This document shows, one piece after another, positions 43,441 to 57,200 of a DNA stretch of 64,000 nt; within the stretch, counting starts at the first letter, position 1, and every line of letters starts with the position of its first letter. A program made the translations under genes and the position numbers. The DNA comes from Anolis sagrei (lineage: Eukaryota; Chordata; Lepidosauria; Squamata; Anolidae). The notes beneath the pieces are model-generated. The model did not search any database, had not been told where the DNA came from, and saw only the letters and a program-made list of their open reading frames with translations. The stretch lies in assembly GCF_037176765.1 (NCBI RefSeq), contig NC_090024.1:193808278-193872277 (forward strand), in the 5' to 3' direction.

Positions 43441-45612
43441 GTAACTATCTGAATCATTAGTAACAATGCCTTTGTTATATGACAATTTCTCACATATATT
43501 TTTAAAAGTCACACTTCCAAAATCCTATCTATACCTTATATAATGCAACATTTTATTAAGCTAGTTTGTGGCTGACATACTGTTAACAACGTCAGTGTCC
43601 CATAGGTATAAGTTTTCTAAGCAGTCCTATTATGTGATAAGCATATCTTAATAAAAATCAGAACTTGAAAATGAATTTCATCTTGCAGCCTTATCATACT
43701 TTCTCACCACTCAAACAATCAATGTGAGCTGTAGTGCCTGTCTGATCAAGTGAAAACGTTGAGCTGAGATAGTAAATAAATAAATAAAATGCAGAACTTA
43801 CAGTAGGATAATCAGTTGCAACTTCAATATCCCACTTGTTCTGTATATATTTCCAACTTCTATACAAAGCAAAAATTTGAGGCATAAAGAGATGTTTTTT
43901 AAAAAATAAACATAAAAGAACTTTGCTTTGCACAAAACTCTCCATAGTGGGGCAGTGAATTACCTCCTGCTTTTAACTTCAACTTTGAAGGAAATTTTAA
44001 AGAAATCCTCCAATCAAAAATTTTTCAGCAAGATTTAGCTCTTGTAAAGATATCCAAAAGGATTCACTACTCCACTGACATGGAAGCCACCAGCTGCTAC
44101 CGAACCCCTTAATTTTGAACAACATGACTAATGTTACTGCTTCACTCACAAAGCTATATTTCTGTGTATTTAGAATTGAACGTCTCCAAACCACAAAAAT
44201 TCATTAGGCCATCTTGAACTGAGCCAGACTATTGGCTCATCTAGAACAGCAATAGGGAACTTCATTTCAGATGGAAGCCTGATTATTCTGGAATTCCATA
44301 GATGACCCCTTTCTCCATGATATTGTTTTGTGGTTTTCCACCTTTTGTGAGGCTGTCCTATTCTAAAATATTGAAATGACTTGCATAAGGCTTAGTTAAA
44401 AGCTTTATAATAAAATTTGTGGATGTCCTTGCCATTAGCCTTTTGGCTCCAAGTACTACTGGAATGTCTCCTAGACGTTCTCTTAGAAAAAAGGCTGAAT
44501 AGTAATGTAAAGGTGGTGATGAGTACAGTCATGATTTTAAGAAAAACAAGATGGAAGTGATACTTACAAAACTGACTTCCACATAATCTATAAAATGTTA
44601 AGTACAGTAAATTCAGAACAGTATAACAAGCATCCCAATATTAGATATACTTTGACTGCATAGATCAGGATATTCTCCAAGCCAGCCATCTGCTAGAAAG
44701 AGTAATTTGTTTCCTTGCCCTGTTCTCCATGCCCATTCTTTCAGAGATGCCAGATACATTCATTGTTATCAATCCATGATGTCACAAACCAGCCTTCAAC
44801 ATTCCAACTGGAGAATCGTCCTGAAAAGCTGCTTATATTGTTCTTCAGTACAGCTTGGAAAAGGTAGCACCATATTAGCAGGAATCAGGATTGTATCCAT
44901 CACAAAGCAGGAACTTTGTTGATTTCACCCTAGGAACAAGTCAATAAATATACCATCTCTACCTTCTATGATTAGAGTGTCTCATGTGTACTTCCATCAA
45001 CTGATCTCAATAACATACCAGCTTGTAAGAGTCAACTAAGAGAAGGGGGCACCCTCATAAATAAGAGTTCCCAAGGGCATTACTGGGGACACAATTTATG
45101 CTATCAGGATCGGAGGAACTAGGTGAGTACTGTGCTCTAGATTCAAAACTAGCAACTGTAGGGACTTGTGTCATTCTCTTTCTTCTCAGCTACCACCTTC
45201 CAAAAACAGAAATTTACAATGAAGACCAAATATCTCTCAACCGGATTCACATACAACAGTTTAGCAGTTCATATACCTAGTCTAGTCATGACTATCTGGG
45301 AGTCAGGAAAGGTGACTTTAACCAACATTTCAGTGCATTTTAGCATAGTGACAATAATAGTCATTTTTTGTACACATTGTTTGTTATTTTACGTATAATA
45401 GTGTGACAATAGAAACGGCATCAAGTATAGGTGGTTTTGGTAGAGACAAAAACAATTGGGAAAATATGTGATGCACTGAAAATAGTGGATGTGTAAGAAG
45501 GGCAGAGATAAGTACTTCTCTGAACCTCATATGGCTCTCCTTATTGCAGGACTAGTTTCAGAGTTGAAAATACCAAAAAAAAAAGTCCTTAATTCTTAAG
45601 CATGGTCTAGTG

Positions 45613-45712
45613 CAGTAGTTATCAACCTGTGGGTCCCCAGATGTTTTGGCCTTCAACTCCCAGAAATCCTAACAGCCAAAACACCTGGGGACCCATGGGT
45701 TGACAACCACTG
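45613..45712. mobile_element. hAT MITE with exact target duplication
   Basis: 100-bp palindrome from CAGTAGTTATCAACCTGTGG to GGGTTGACAACCACTG. Exact 8-bp duplication GTCTAGTG at 45605-45612 and 45713-45720. Same family as 497-620. Confidence 0.92.
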
Positions 45713-46311
45713 GTCTAGTGGTATGTTGCAGCAATCTATCAGCCTTGTAATCATACATTTGCATGGTATTTTGTGTTTTCCACTGCAAGAATGATGAGTG
45801 GTGGATACGTTAAGATGGACTGGCTGTCATGCTTATTTTTATGATGAAATACTACTATCTCTTTAGCACTGTATAGAAGATGGCAATGGTAAACCACTCC
45901 TCAATCCTATTAGCTCAAAAACAATGATGATGTTGATCACAACGACAATGGCAATGGTGATAGAAAAAATAGTGCTGGAAAATGAGACTCCCAGGTTCAA
46001 AGGCAATAAGCAATTTACTAGGTATTCAATAAATGAAGCTATGGCTGCCCTTGGTTTACAAGACCTGAATAGATCTGTAGGGCTCATGGAGACCTCACAT
46101 TCAGATGCCCTTATGTGTGCATATATATGGTCCTTCAGGTTAAGATATGGACTTGCTTTCAACGATGAATGCTTAAAAGCACTGACAGCCATTTTGCTCA
46201 TGTTAAAGGATTTGCTATCAGACTTTTGATTATGATTAAACCTGAATGAACTATCAGTTTTCAGAGGCCATCATACATCTAGTTTCCTCTTTTTTTTTAA
46301 AAAAAAAAATA

Positions 46312-46480
46312 AGGTCAGTACTATATTGCTTAGGGACAGTTCTGGTTAATACTTGGATGGGAAACCACTAATAGATACCAAGTTCTGTAGGCTATATTTC
46401 AGAGGAATGAAATGGCAAACCACCTCTACATTTTTCATGTCCCAAGTCAACGGACAACTTAAGGTCACAATCATTCACAG
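46312..46480 (+). mobile_element. 5S rRNA-derived SINE
   Basis: Head CTGGTTAATACTTGGATGGG is the 5S rRNA internal promoter region. Then CTGTAGGCTATATTTCAGAG and a worn tail ending CAACTTAAGGTCACAA. Confidence 0.75.
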
Positions 46481-46724
46481 ACAATATATTTCTTGGACTG
46501 TATCACTTAACTGACGTATTCCCATGATCCAGGCTGGTTGAAATGCAAAACAGAATAATATGAACTTAAAAATAATGGCGGCACCTGATTTAAGCCAAGA
46601 TATGTGGAGATCATTACCAATATTAGGAAATAATTTCTATTTTAACTGTTTTCTCAAGCAAATTTCTGGCTTGCTTAACTAAAGTGATTGAAAAGACTTG
46701 CCCAACAAAAAGGACAGGTTGTAA

Positions 46725-48252
46725 TATAAGAAATAAACATACTTCTTTATTTACAAACACATAAGCTAGTATCACAACAGTACTTTACAGAAAACCAACA
46801 AGCAGTCATTATGTCAAGTTTTGTACAAACTTCAAGAGTATCAAAAGGATTTTAAGAATAGTGAATGGGAGAAATAAAGCAGGGATCCATAATACCACAC
46901 ACGCAGTAGGACTAGTTTGTCCCAGTCTTCTATGGACTGACAGGCTATGTGGCAGAATTGTACACCGAAGGACTGTATTGAAGTATTTTTGGTTAGAGAT
47001 GCCATACATTATGCTAGAGAATATAAGGACCAATTCACAGTTTCATTAGAAGAGGAATTCAACAGGTTGGGTGAGACTTCCTGTCAGCAAAATTGCTAAG
47101 CCCGCCCCCCAAAAGTCTGCAAAAGTCTGCAATTTGAGGTTTACTTATTTGTTTTGAAATATACTCTTTTGAACACAAAGGCAGATGTAGAAATCTCATT
47201 TTATATTCTGGAGAAAACATTATTTAAAATATGATTAATATGATTCTAGACTGAACAATCACCTACACTGGAAATGCAAATGCAACCTTTTCAAGTATTT
47301 GGACAGCAAGAAAACACAAATCTCTGGATGGGACAGAGAGTAAAAGCACAAGTAAATCACACCTCTCCTCATTATGTTTCCATGTTCTGTCCGAGATGCA
47401 TTTGTCACCTCTGAGAAGACATTAGTTCTCCCTGCATGTTCAGGAGTGGTGAAAAGGAGAAAAGGCATTTCTGGGTCGTGGGTGATACTAGGAAATATAA
47501 TGAGCTGATGAGTGAGATGGGTTGCTGTATATCCTGTTTCTTTTGTCTGAATAAATGGCTGCTTCTCTCACTCTCTCCTTTGTTCGTGCAATCAGCATCA
47601 GTTTCCTGTAACACCTCTATAACCCCGTCATCCTTCTGGGCTCATTGGGATTCCAGGTATCTATTCCAAACCTTCAAAAATAGGTCAGCTTGGAAAGCAA
47701 TGAGCGATACAAGGGACATCTAAGCATTAATAGCAGGCCTGCAAAACCACTGCAAGCCAAAGTGTATAACAGAGAAAATAATGATGCACCGAGTAATTTT
47801 TTCAATTAGAAACAATCCATTAGTAACGTGCTGAGATCCACAACAGAACGGCAGGTCTTTAATGTTCGGCTTCTTGAGAATGATATGCAGCAAAAATTAT
47901 GAAAAGGTCATAACTCAAAAGAAGGGGTCTTGTACTTTGTACTTTGGGAAATTTTAATTGGACTAATAAAGAAAAATAGTTTCCTATTCTCAGATTCTAT
48001 ACAGATCCTCTTTCCTGACAGTCAACTTGTTCATTCAATGTTCACAAGAAAGGATCAGGGAGAAAGATTTTCCTCTTCCATAATTTTGCTTCTTTTAAAA
48101 AACTGATTCTTGTATACATAGGCAGCCAGGCCACTTGTCCTTGCCATATTAAGTTAAAGTCAGTCCATTATCTGACTGAATATTTTGTCCTTATTCAATA
48201 TTGTTATACCACTGCAGGAAATAAGGATCAATGTAGAAGGGGCAGGGAATCT
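46725..48252 (-). other. RBBP5: RBBP5 3'UTR (inferred)
   Basis: Extends from the RBBP5 stop codon to just past the AATAAA at 46746-46751 (minus strand), about 1.5 kb. The far end is inference: no other strong hexamer was noticed before it, and the length is plausible for this gene. No repeat was recognised inside. Confidence 0.5.
46746..46751 (-). terminator. Candidate RBBP5 polyadenylation signal
   Basis: TTTATT on plus is AATAAA in the RBBP5 sense. A T-rich and GT-containing stretch follows in the sense direction. Position only; not proven. Confidence 0.45.
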
Positions 48253-48281
48253 TCATAGCAGCTCTGAGATCCCACCACCTG
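48253..48281 (-). CDS. RBBP5: RBBP5 last coding exon, 29 nt
   Basis: After an acceptor on the minus strand (CT at 48282-48283 on plus, preceded by a T-rich tract), two bases complete Ala. The frame then reads GGGISELL and TGA at 48253-48255. Human ends AGGAISELL, so this is the true terminus, 5.2 kb from the previous exon. It is too short for ordinary ORF finding. Confidence 0.93.
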
Positions 48282-51200
48282 CTAAAAGAACAGAACAAAA
48301 GAAAAGAACCAAAAATTTACATCTATATCTCACTGTTTTCAGGAGGACTCTGATAAATAATTGCAGGTAGAAGCTACAAAAACACCCACAATGGATGCAA
48401 CGGTGCCATGGGGAAGCATTTTTCCAACATGGGCATGTTGTTTTTATTTATCCTTCTAGAATTCTGCATCAAATGAAAGTAATTCCCCAATTTAACTAGT
48501 TTATGGATAAATTCAGAACATCCCCTTGGCTGAGATTTCTGCAAACTTACCTGGATGAAGCTCAGAAATGAATGAATACAGAGTATTTAGCAATTAAGCA
48601 AACTTGGTGTGCTGTCCCTGAGAACAGGGGAGGAACAACTGAAAAGAAGCTTATTGGGATGCCTTAGGCAGTGATTTCAGCACAGTATCAGTTCATTACC
48701 TGTGTTCTGTGCAAGATTCAATTTTTCCAGAATAGAGCACACTTTAAAACAGTTTTGCACAGTGAAGCCTTACATACTGAAAACAAACTTGTGTTTTTCT
48801 CTGAATAACCCTATATACATATTAAAGGGGGTTTGATCTGAAAAACTCTTGAATTTCAAAACAAAAAGATAAACCTGTCAGAGATGTGTTTGATGCTTCA
48901 TTCTCTCATGGGAGGAGATGAGAGTCCAAGATATCTTGGAATCATTTCAGTCAACTGAGTTTGGCAGAGGCAGAGCCACAGGAGAGAAAGCATATATACC
49001 ATCTAAAATAGTGTCTAAGATTCAAAATGGAACCTGTCAAGACTTTTGATGACATGTCTAAAGGCTTTGACTAAAAAACTTCCCATTCAAAGTCAAGAGA
49101 ATCAAAACTTTAAATACTGAAAATGATATGTTTTACCCAGTATTTTGGTTGTAGTTTTGGGGAAAGTTTGAATTATAAAATTGCTGATAGCAGCTTGGGT
49201 GCGGATCAGCAGTATAGTTTATCTACATATGTTTGATATCCAAAAGGTACCAGTGCATTTTTACTTAATAACAGCCCTTTTACTAAAAATCAGGCCTTGC
49301 ACCCTAAAACTGCCAGATCCTGTCTGATCTTGGAAGATAAACACTGAAAATCCTGGTTAGTATTTGAATGGGAGACCAGCTGTTATAAGATGTGTTTCAT
49401 ATACTTCTGAGTACTCCTTGCCGAAGAAAATCTATGAAATTCATGGGGTCACCATAAGGCATCAGGTATCTTGAAGGCACACTCACATACATAGGGCTCA
49501 TAATAAAGGCAGGCATCTATGCATATGAAGCATTCATACCATACCTCTTATGAGTGTTTCATATGCACAGGTGCCTGGCTTTATTTGGAGTCCTATGTAT
49601 GTGTAATATTAAAGCGAGATATCTTTTTTCTGACCTGCAGTATTTCAAACACTATCACTGTCCTTATTAAGTTCTTACAGGGCAGCTCAACAAATCAGTT
49701 TCATAGAGAAAGGCTTGTAGCCTCCAGCTATCTAACCCCGGTTTAACTTATTAAACCTATTGAAAAGAATGCACTATACAGATGTTAAATTGTGAAGACC
49801 AAGCAAGCAGTGTCCTAAGCATCCTTAAATAACAACAAAGAATATTCCAAGCCTAGATTATGAAAAGCAGTGCAGCTCTTCCATATTAATGGGCATGCCT
49901 TGAGTAGGTAAGCTTTCCAGGTACAACTGCTGGATCTAAATGTAACAGAAGGTATGCCAAAGCATCAATTGAGGTTGACACCAGAAGGAAGGATGATATT
50001 TTGTTCTTCCAGTACTTGCTTTCTCACATATGAGTTTATGATGTTGTATGACCTATGTAATGCTTCCTAAAGTTACAGAGACTTCACAGTTGCAAACAAT
50101 TTTAAAAATCCAGAAAATTACATTAAAAGTATCTGGCAATGAACTGCATTCTGCCCAGGTTCAAGTATGTTTGCATGTCCAAAAATAAACAGACAAAGAT
50201 GAAGCAAGTACTCTATAAAATTGCTCACTGATTTGTAAATTATTAATTCAGAAAGTGTGCAGCATGGTGCTATTTAATATCCATCTCATTTATATCTAGC
50301 AACAAGAGTGATTACTTTCCTTTTTTTCTTTGAAGAACTTGTATAATATTGAGTACTGGTAAAGTACTTGAGTGACAAGCTTAATAATGACAATAATCTA
50401 GCAGGAAAACACGACAACAAACAAAAAAGGCTGCCACGTTTGTTATTATATCATTTGTAAGCAAAAATCGAATGCATGTATTAATATAATAAAAGCAATA
50501 TAAATAGGAGAAGAGCAGGAAGGACAACGAGCAAGCTGGGTAATACTGGATCAGCAGTGAGGGAAAGGAAGGTTTTTTTAAAAAACTCAATTCTGGAAAT
50601 AATAAAATCCACAGCAACAGCTACTGTGTTTCAAGGATGTACAAAACCGTGTGCATATGTCAAATGTAAATTTCTATTTCACCTAACAATTTTGCAGAAA
50701 AGTTTAACAAACACTGTTTTACATCCCCTGTACATTCATTTCCTCCTGACTCCCTGTCTGACAGATCTGAATCTCTTTACAATCTGTATAATCGATTAAA
50801 AGAGTCAAATATGGGCACAGACACACTGCAACCGTGCAATGCTGTAAGAACAAAAAAGAAGCAAAAGGTTCAGGATGTTGGAGAAATGTTAAGTCTTTTG
50901 TCATTTACTGTTAAGTAATATCACAGAATTTGCTCAGGTTAGGTAAGCTAAGAGCAATCTTTGTTGCAATAATCTTTGAAACAGAGTTTCTATGAAAGAC
51001 AGCATTGTTCAGGCAACATTTCCTTCCACCAGGTAGTGGAAAGAAACCTGTAGAAAAATAAGTAATTCCTTTGTGAGGAATGTTATTTTCAAACAGGCGT
51101 GAGGAAACTTGTGATCCACACAATGCTTTCTGACACAAGCCCCCATTAGTCCTGTTAATACATTGATTGCTTTCTTGACTTGACTTCAGGACTGTGTTTG

Positions 51201-54200
51201 TCTTGCCTCATGGTAGGCCACATGTCGCAGCTTTTCTATAGGATGCCATTTTGTCTACTAGTAGCTAATCCTGTCTATACATTGTCCTCTTGAGCACTAC
51301 ATACATATGTTTTAGTTTATTAGTGGACCCCCCCCCCCCCCCTCATTATTTTAAATTGGATAATAAAGGGTATGAGTACCAAGTCTGGTCCAGATTCTTC
51401 AAGCCATGTAGGCAAGTTGGATGGGTAGATGGATGGATGATGTGGAACTGCCACTGAACTCAGAAACTACAGGTAGCCCAAAATATTGCAACAAAATACT
51501 GACTGACATGCCATATGAGTTTTAAACAACTGGTACTGATTGTGCAGTTTGTTTCTGGTTTTAATACAAGGTTCCGATGGTGACATTTAAACCTCTAAAT
51601 GGTTTGGAAGCTCAGTATTTGAATAAGCATCCATCCTTCCATATACTTTCCAGAAGGCTAAAGTTAGCAAAAGGAGCCCTTCTCTGTATGATCCACCAGT
51701 CGGAGTAAAATAATGTGGGAGAAGATGGAGACCTCTATTGTGAAATGCATCACTTGCAAATTTGAAATTGCATCAATAATACCTCCAAGAACCTTTCCAT
51801 ATTTCTTTATGTTTTTTAGCATCGGGGGTTTTAGCAGTAGTACTTTTGTTTTCTGACCTTTTCTTCCTGCCTTAGAGTACCCCCTCCTGTTTCCTATGTA
51901 TTTATCTATGTATCCCTATGTATCCTGATATGTTTCCTTTGTGTGTGTAACTAGAAATTTGGAAATCCAACACAAAAGTAGCCACTGCAGCTTGGGTGTT
52001 TAAGCATCTGCTATGATGTTCCAGTAAGTTACTGCATGCTCCATTATTTTTTTCTTCTGAGAAACCTATGGTTTGATTTTCAGCTTTTCAGTTTGAAAGT
52101 GAGCACTAAAACTTATAGATAACAATCAAAACCACCTTAGATTTTTGAAGGATATTTTATGACTTCCTGAAGAGTTATAATTACCTTTCTTTTTGGCTAC
52201 TAGTACATCCCTCATTTCAAATTTCAGCATAAAACTCAGCTTTGCAAATTTTGAGGGTTCAAGCCCTGATGGCTGTTAGACAGGGAGACCTTCTCTTTAC
52301 TGTTATAGCTTTGTCATGAAGAAACACACACATCTAAATTGTATTGTGACTCAGAGAACAAGAGAGCACATTTCAAAGCAAAAATATTTCAGATGTCACA
52401 GGGGAAAGATTTTTCTGACATAACATGTTGCCATTTGATCAGGAGAACATGTATACTCAAGATGCACATTTCGTAACAAATATCAACTCTGAAATGCTAG
52501 CAACATTTCTGCCATTATAGTGGCTGTAAGGGCAGTGTAACATACTGTGAAGATCTCTGAGGAGGGCAGAGCAGTTATGTGCAATTTCCATGTAGAAGTA
52601 TTGGACCCTTTGTAGGAAATAGAAACAGGGCCAGTTCATCTACATGTAGCTGGTGAAAGATATATTTTTGCCCACACTCTATCCAAGGCCCCACTGCTGC
52701 AATTCTATATCCATTTCTCTAAGAACAAGCACACTGAACTCATTCAAACTTATTTCTGAGTAAAAACACAGAAGGTGTGAGGTTAGGTGCAGCTTTGTGT
52801 ACCACTCAATCCTACCTGGAAATCCCTTGCTTAAAAGAGAACCCGAAAGACAATAATACTACTAGAATAGAGACAGATGAGGGTCCCAATTCTTGATAAT
52901 CCCAGCTATTGAAAATCAAGGCTACTCTTGTACAGAGCCTCGTGTGAGTGGCTCAGAAAAAGCCCCAAGTTAGGCTCTCTTCTTGCTCTTAGTACTGTCA
53001 GTGATGTTTATATTTTCTGTAACTAAATATGGATGCAAGCATGGACATCAGACTTTCATAGGCCATGAAATGCAACCAGTCCCCAAACTGTGGGGCAGAT
53101 AGTTACTCCCTCCTTTATTTTATGTTTTAAGAGTTTGATGCATTCATAGCAAAGTTGCAAGAAAATTTGTGGGCACACATGCTCCTCATCCCTTTTCTTT
53201 CTCTTTTTGATTCAAAATTTAACTTAACAGGTTTGAGTGTTGTGGAATCAACAGTATAAATTACTGCGAAGAATCAGCAGCTTCTTTCTCTTTGATGTTA
53301 TATGACATTTTAACAATTGCCACATTCTTCATTTCTAGGTCAATGATAAGCACCCATATTTGTGAAAATAGGGGTTAAAGGTTATGTGCTGAGAAGTGAA
53401 ATTTTGTCCATCCTTGAGAGTAGAGCAGCTAAACATTTAGCAAGCAAATGCCATCTGGAAGCTAAAGTGCTAAGACTATGCCACGTTTGCATGAAGCAAG
53501 GTCACCAAGCAAGCAGACGCTCACGCTGGGTCCTTACCTGGCAAAGGCTGTCCCAGCTCCGCCTGCACTTTACCCTTTGCTGCTCCTTCCAGAGGTAAAG
53601 AACCTCTGTCCCCTTTGTAGAGTTTCGGTTTAAATGGAGAATCTTTCTCTTTACCTTTTGATCCTTTAGGCCTGCCTGCTTGCTTCTTCTTGGATTTACC
53701 ATCTCCTTTCACACCCAGAAGTGGATGGACCTCTGTAAAGAACATTTGTAAAAGGAAGTACACATATCTAGTCGATATTTTAAAAGACCAGTATATTCAT
53801 AGTTCTTGCCTACTTTATTGCTCTCTGAAGCTCATATGAAAGGAAAGAGTAACTTATCTTGCCCCCTTTGTAAGAACAAAAATGGAGCAGCAGGAGAACC
53901 ATGAAACATCTGCCAACTGTCATGATCTTGAGTACACTGGCAGTTTGCTGTGCATAAAGGGAAGAATAAAACTGCTATATAACCTAGACTAAAACTACAT
54001 TTGATTCAGATGCTTTAAGCAATTTCTGACAAAAATATTGAGCAGTGTTTTTGATAGCAATTACTGTTTCAGCTCAAAATTTCCACTCACCATCATTGGG
54101 AACTCCCTGCAGTTCTATGTTGGTGGTTTTGGGTTTCTTCTTAGGTGGCTGAGGTCCATCAGACAAGGACTGCCTCTTCTTGTCACAGCCAATCCCCTCA

Positions 54201-57200
54201 TCAGGTAAGGCAGTCTGGACTGCATCTGGTGGGGGGCCATATGGGTTTTCTTCAGGATCTTCCACTTCAGGAGCAATGGGCAAGTACAACAAAGCTTTGG
54301 AATCTTCTAGCTCTTCATCACTGTCAGAAAAATATTACTGTGTTCCAATTAATAATACAGAGCTTGTAATACAGTAATTTTTTTGTTCATTTGTGCTTAC
54401 TTCATCCAGAACAAACAGTAGCATAACCCTGGGAATTAAAATCTTGGGCTCACTATATAAAAATTAATCTCTCAATACTCTAGATGTGCTAGAGTACAAA
54501 TCCATCATCCCATGTCAACTGGAGATGAGAGAAATTTCTATCAAAAACATCTGACAAGTATACATCTGGCAAGCTGCTCTATACAATGAATTCACCCATT
54601 ACAAAGACAGCAATCCAGGTATGCTGCTGAGTGTACATTCAACTGCGTGTACTTGCAGTCAGGCATGTTTCTCTGGGATTCCTGTACAATATCAAATTTT
54701 ATAAATATATGTAGATCTTGGAAATATATTTTTCTTGGGTACAAATATTAAACAATCTATTTAATTATAATCATTCAGTCAGTGGCCATGTTAGCTGCAT
54801 GATTTTAGGACTATAGTCCAATTAGTAACATTTTCAAGTTCTATATGTGCTTTGAATCCACAAACATTTTGATTTGTACATCATAAAATGTTATATATGG
54901 GGTGGTGTAAGAGTACATACATGTATTAACCAGCACAAGGATGCCAGAATATTTTAGTCTTGCAGAATCACATTTTGTAACAGAAGTCACACAACACTAG
55001 TTTTGTTGTGTCTTGGTGTATTGTTTATTGCTCGTTGTTTAATTTTGCTTTAACTGTTTTTAATTTGCTTTACGTTGTGTATTGTTATGTTGTGTTTTGA
55101 GGCCTTGGCCTTTGTAAGCCTCATCGAGTCCTTCGGGAGATGCTAGCGGGGTACAAATAAAGTTAATAAATAAATAAATAGGCCCATTAAATATCAATTT
55201 TACAACAGTGTTACCTGAAGAGTTGTAAACAATGTACTGAACAGTTTTGCATTTTTGTTTACAAAAAAGGTCAAGGACAAAAAATGTCCAAACAATTGCA
55301 ATCATTACATGTGTGCAGGTTACATTTCCATATCATTTATTTAGAAAATAAGGAGGATTGACAGCTACTCCAAAGACTTGCACATATGTTTTCTGGTTTG
55401 GGCACTGGGAAAACACTTGATTGTAGACCCACAAACACTCTTATGGACATTGTGGTATACAAAAATATGACTATTTTCAATCAAAACTTGCAATAGAGAA
55501 ACTAATTCTGGATGCAATGGCCTAGGCTGTGGAGACAAAATTCAGTGAAATCTAGAATTCTCAATTAAATGCTTTCTGAAGCAGCGTAAGGGACTTCCAT
55601 AAATATTTTTAATTGGTATATGCCCTTGTGCTCTATTGCTCTCTCAACTGGCCTATTCACAGTACTAGATCCCTTTCTTTCCTGCTCCCTTAACTGGGAA
55701 TGAAAGGGATAAAAGGACTGAGCATTAAAGGAATGTTTTTCATCCTCCTTGGTCATGCTGATCTGGTTTTCTTATCTGTTGTCTCTACAAACATACTATC
55801 AAGTGTTGCCAAAGAACATGTTATATGAAAAAGAAGGGTCAATACTAGGCTTCTGCAAAAAAAAAAAAAGTACAGTGTCATAAGTTGGATCACTTTTATA
55901 TGATTCATACTTATGATGCTATTTATGAAGTGCAAGAATCCCCCCCTCCCAAAACTTAAGAATTGAAACTTACCCCATACTTTCTCGTTTCAGTTTTGTA
56001 AATCTTGGAAGGCTGCAAAAGTCATGTTCAGTTTCATGTTTCATGTTCAGTGCAAAAAAGCAAAGCAAAGCCAAAAAGGCCCCCGTTCCTCTGTAAATTA
56101 ATGGCCTCTCACTATTAGGAGAGGGAAAGGAGGGAGAAAGCAGAGTTTCCTGGGAAGAAGCACAGAACTCTAGGAAATGTAGTTTGGGAAGGCGAGGAGC
56201 CCTATGCCAGAGAATTCAAAAGGCCTTGTCCTAAACTCCATTTCCCAGAATGCATCAGCATCAGAGTGCCCCAATCAGGAAAGGGGAGAGAGAGATTTGG
56301 TGGGCTACCAGTGGTAATAAGTTCTACCACTGTCACAAGTTTAACCCCTAAAGCTATAAAAATGATGAAGAAAAGAGCCCCCGAAGTTTTCCCCAAGTAT
56401 AATAATTATGCGCAATTACTACAATAAAAAAGTAACAAAATTTTGTTACTCTCGTTATAGTAATGATTTTTTTCATTAATGATACCTTAGAAACGCTTTA
56501 GAAACAAAGTGCCAGCCCACCCCCTCTGTTCTGTACTGACTTCTGAAACTTTTTTTAATCCATCACACATGCCTAGTGGATACAATAGTCTTAGACTTAG
56601 CAATGGCACTTCAGTATTTTAACCACAGATGGCGCCAAACAGCCACCTCAGATGTTGCAACTAAAGCAGGAAAATGACAGGAAATCAAGACTGACAGAAG
56701 TCATAAGTGCAAGTGATTTGGTCTACTTATTCATCCCCATTTCATTTTAGCATTGTCAAAAGGAATTGGCTGCTGGAAAACCCAAGAGATGTCCAAAGAG
56801 AATGGCCACCTCTCCATGTGATTCTGAGAGTCTTCTCAGATCATTTCTGGTCTTTTTAGCAGGAGAACTTTTAATCACTGAAAAGGAAAAAATTCCCTGC
56901 CAGATCAATTAAAATGCAGAGCTTTCAATAAATGTGATTTCTGAGGGAGACAGGACAGAAACTAGGAAGCACCTCAGGAATGTGGCGCATATATTGTATT
57001 TGCTCCACCAAATACAATATATGCAATCCAATTTAAATAATAAGTCCCTCCTTTCCTGAGAAGTAATAGGATATAATCCAGCCCAGACTATCATTGCATA
57101 CTGCAAGAGAGCTCCTGTCTTACTCATACTAAAACTGCATACAGATTTAAGCCATAATCCTAACTACACTTATGAGAGAGCAAGTGACCCTTAACATGAT

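Larger units (their letters stand above)
41365..46724. other. Intergenic DNA between TMEM81 and RBBP5
   Basis: Contains whatever promoter TMEM81 uses (immediately right of 41364; no clear TATA box or CpG island seen), a palindromic element at about 42890-43440, a hAT MITE and a 5S SINE. The rest is unclassified. Confidence 0.55.

Noticed and set aside
46861-47723. Several open frames of 60-95 codons between 46861 and 47723
   Set aside because: They lie within the inferred RBBP5 3'UTR, overlap on both strands and resemble nothing known.
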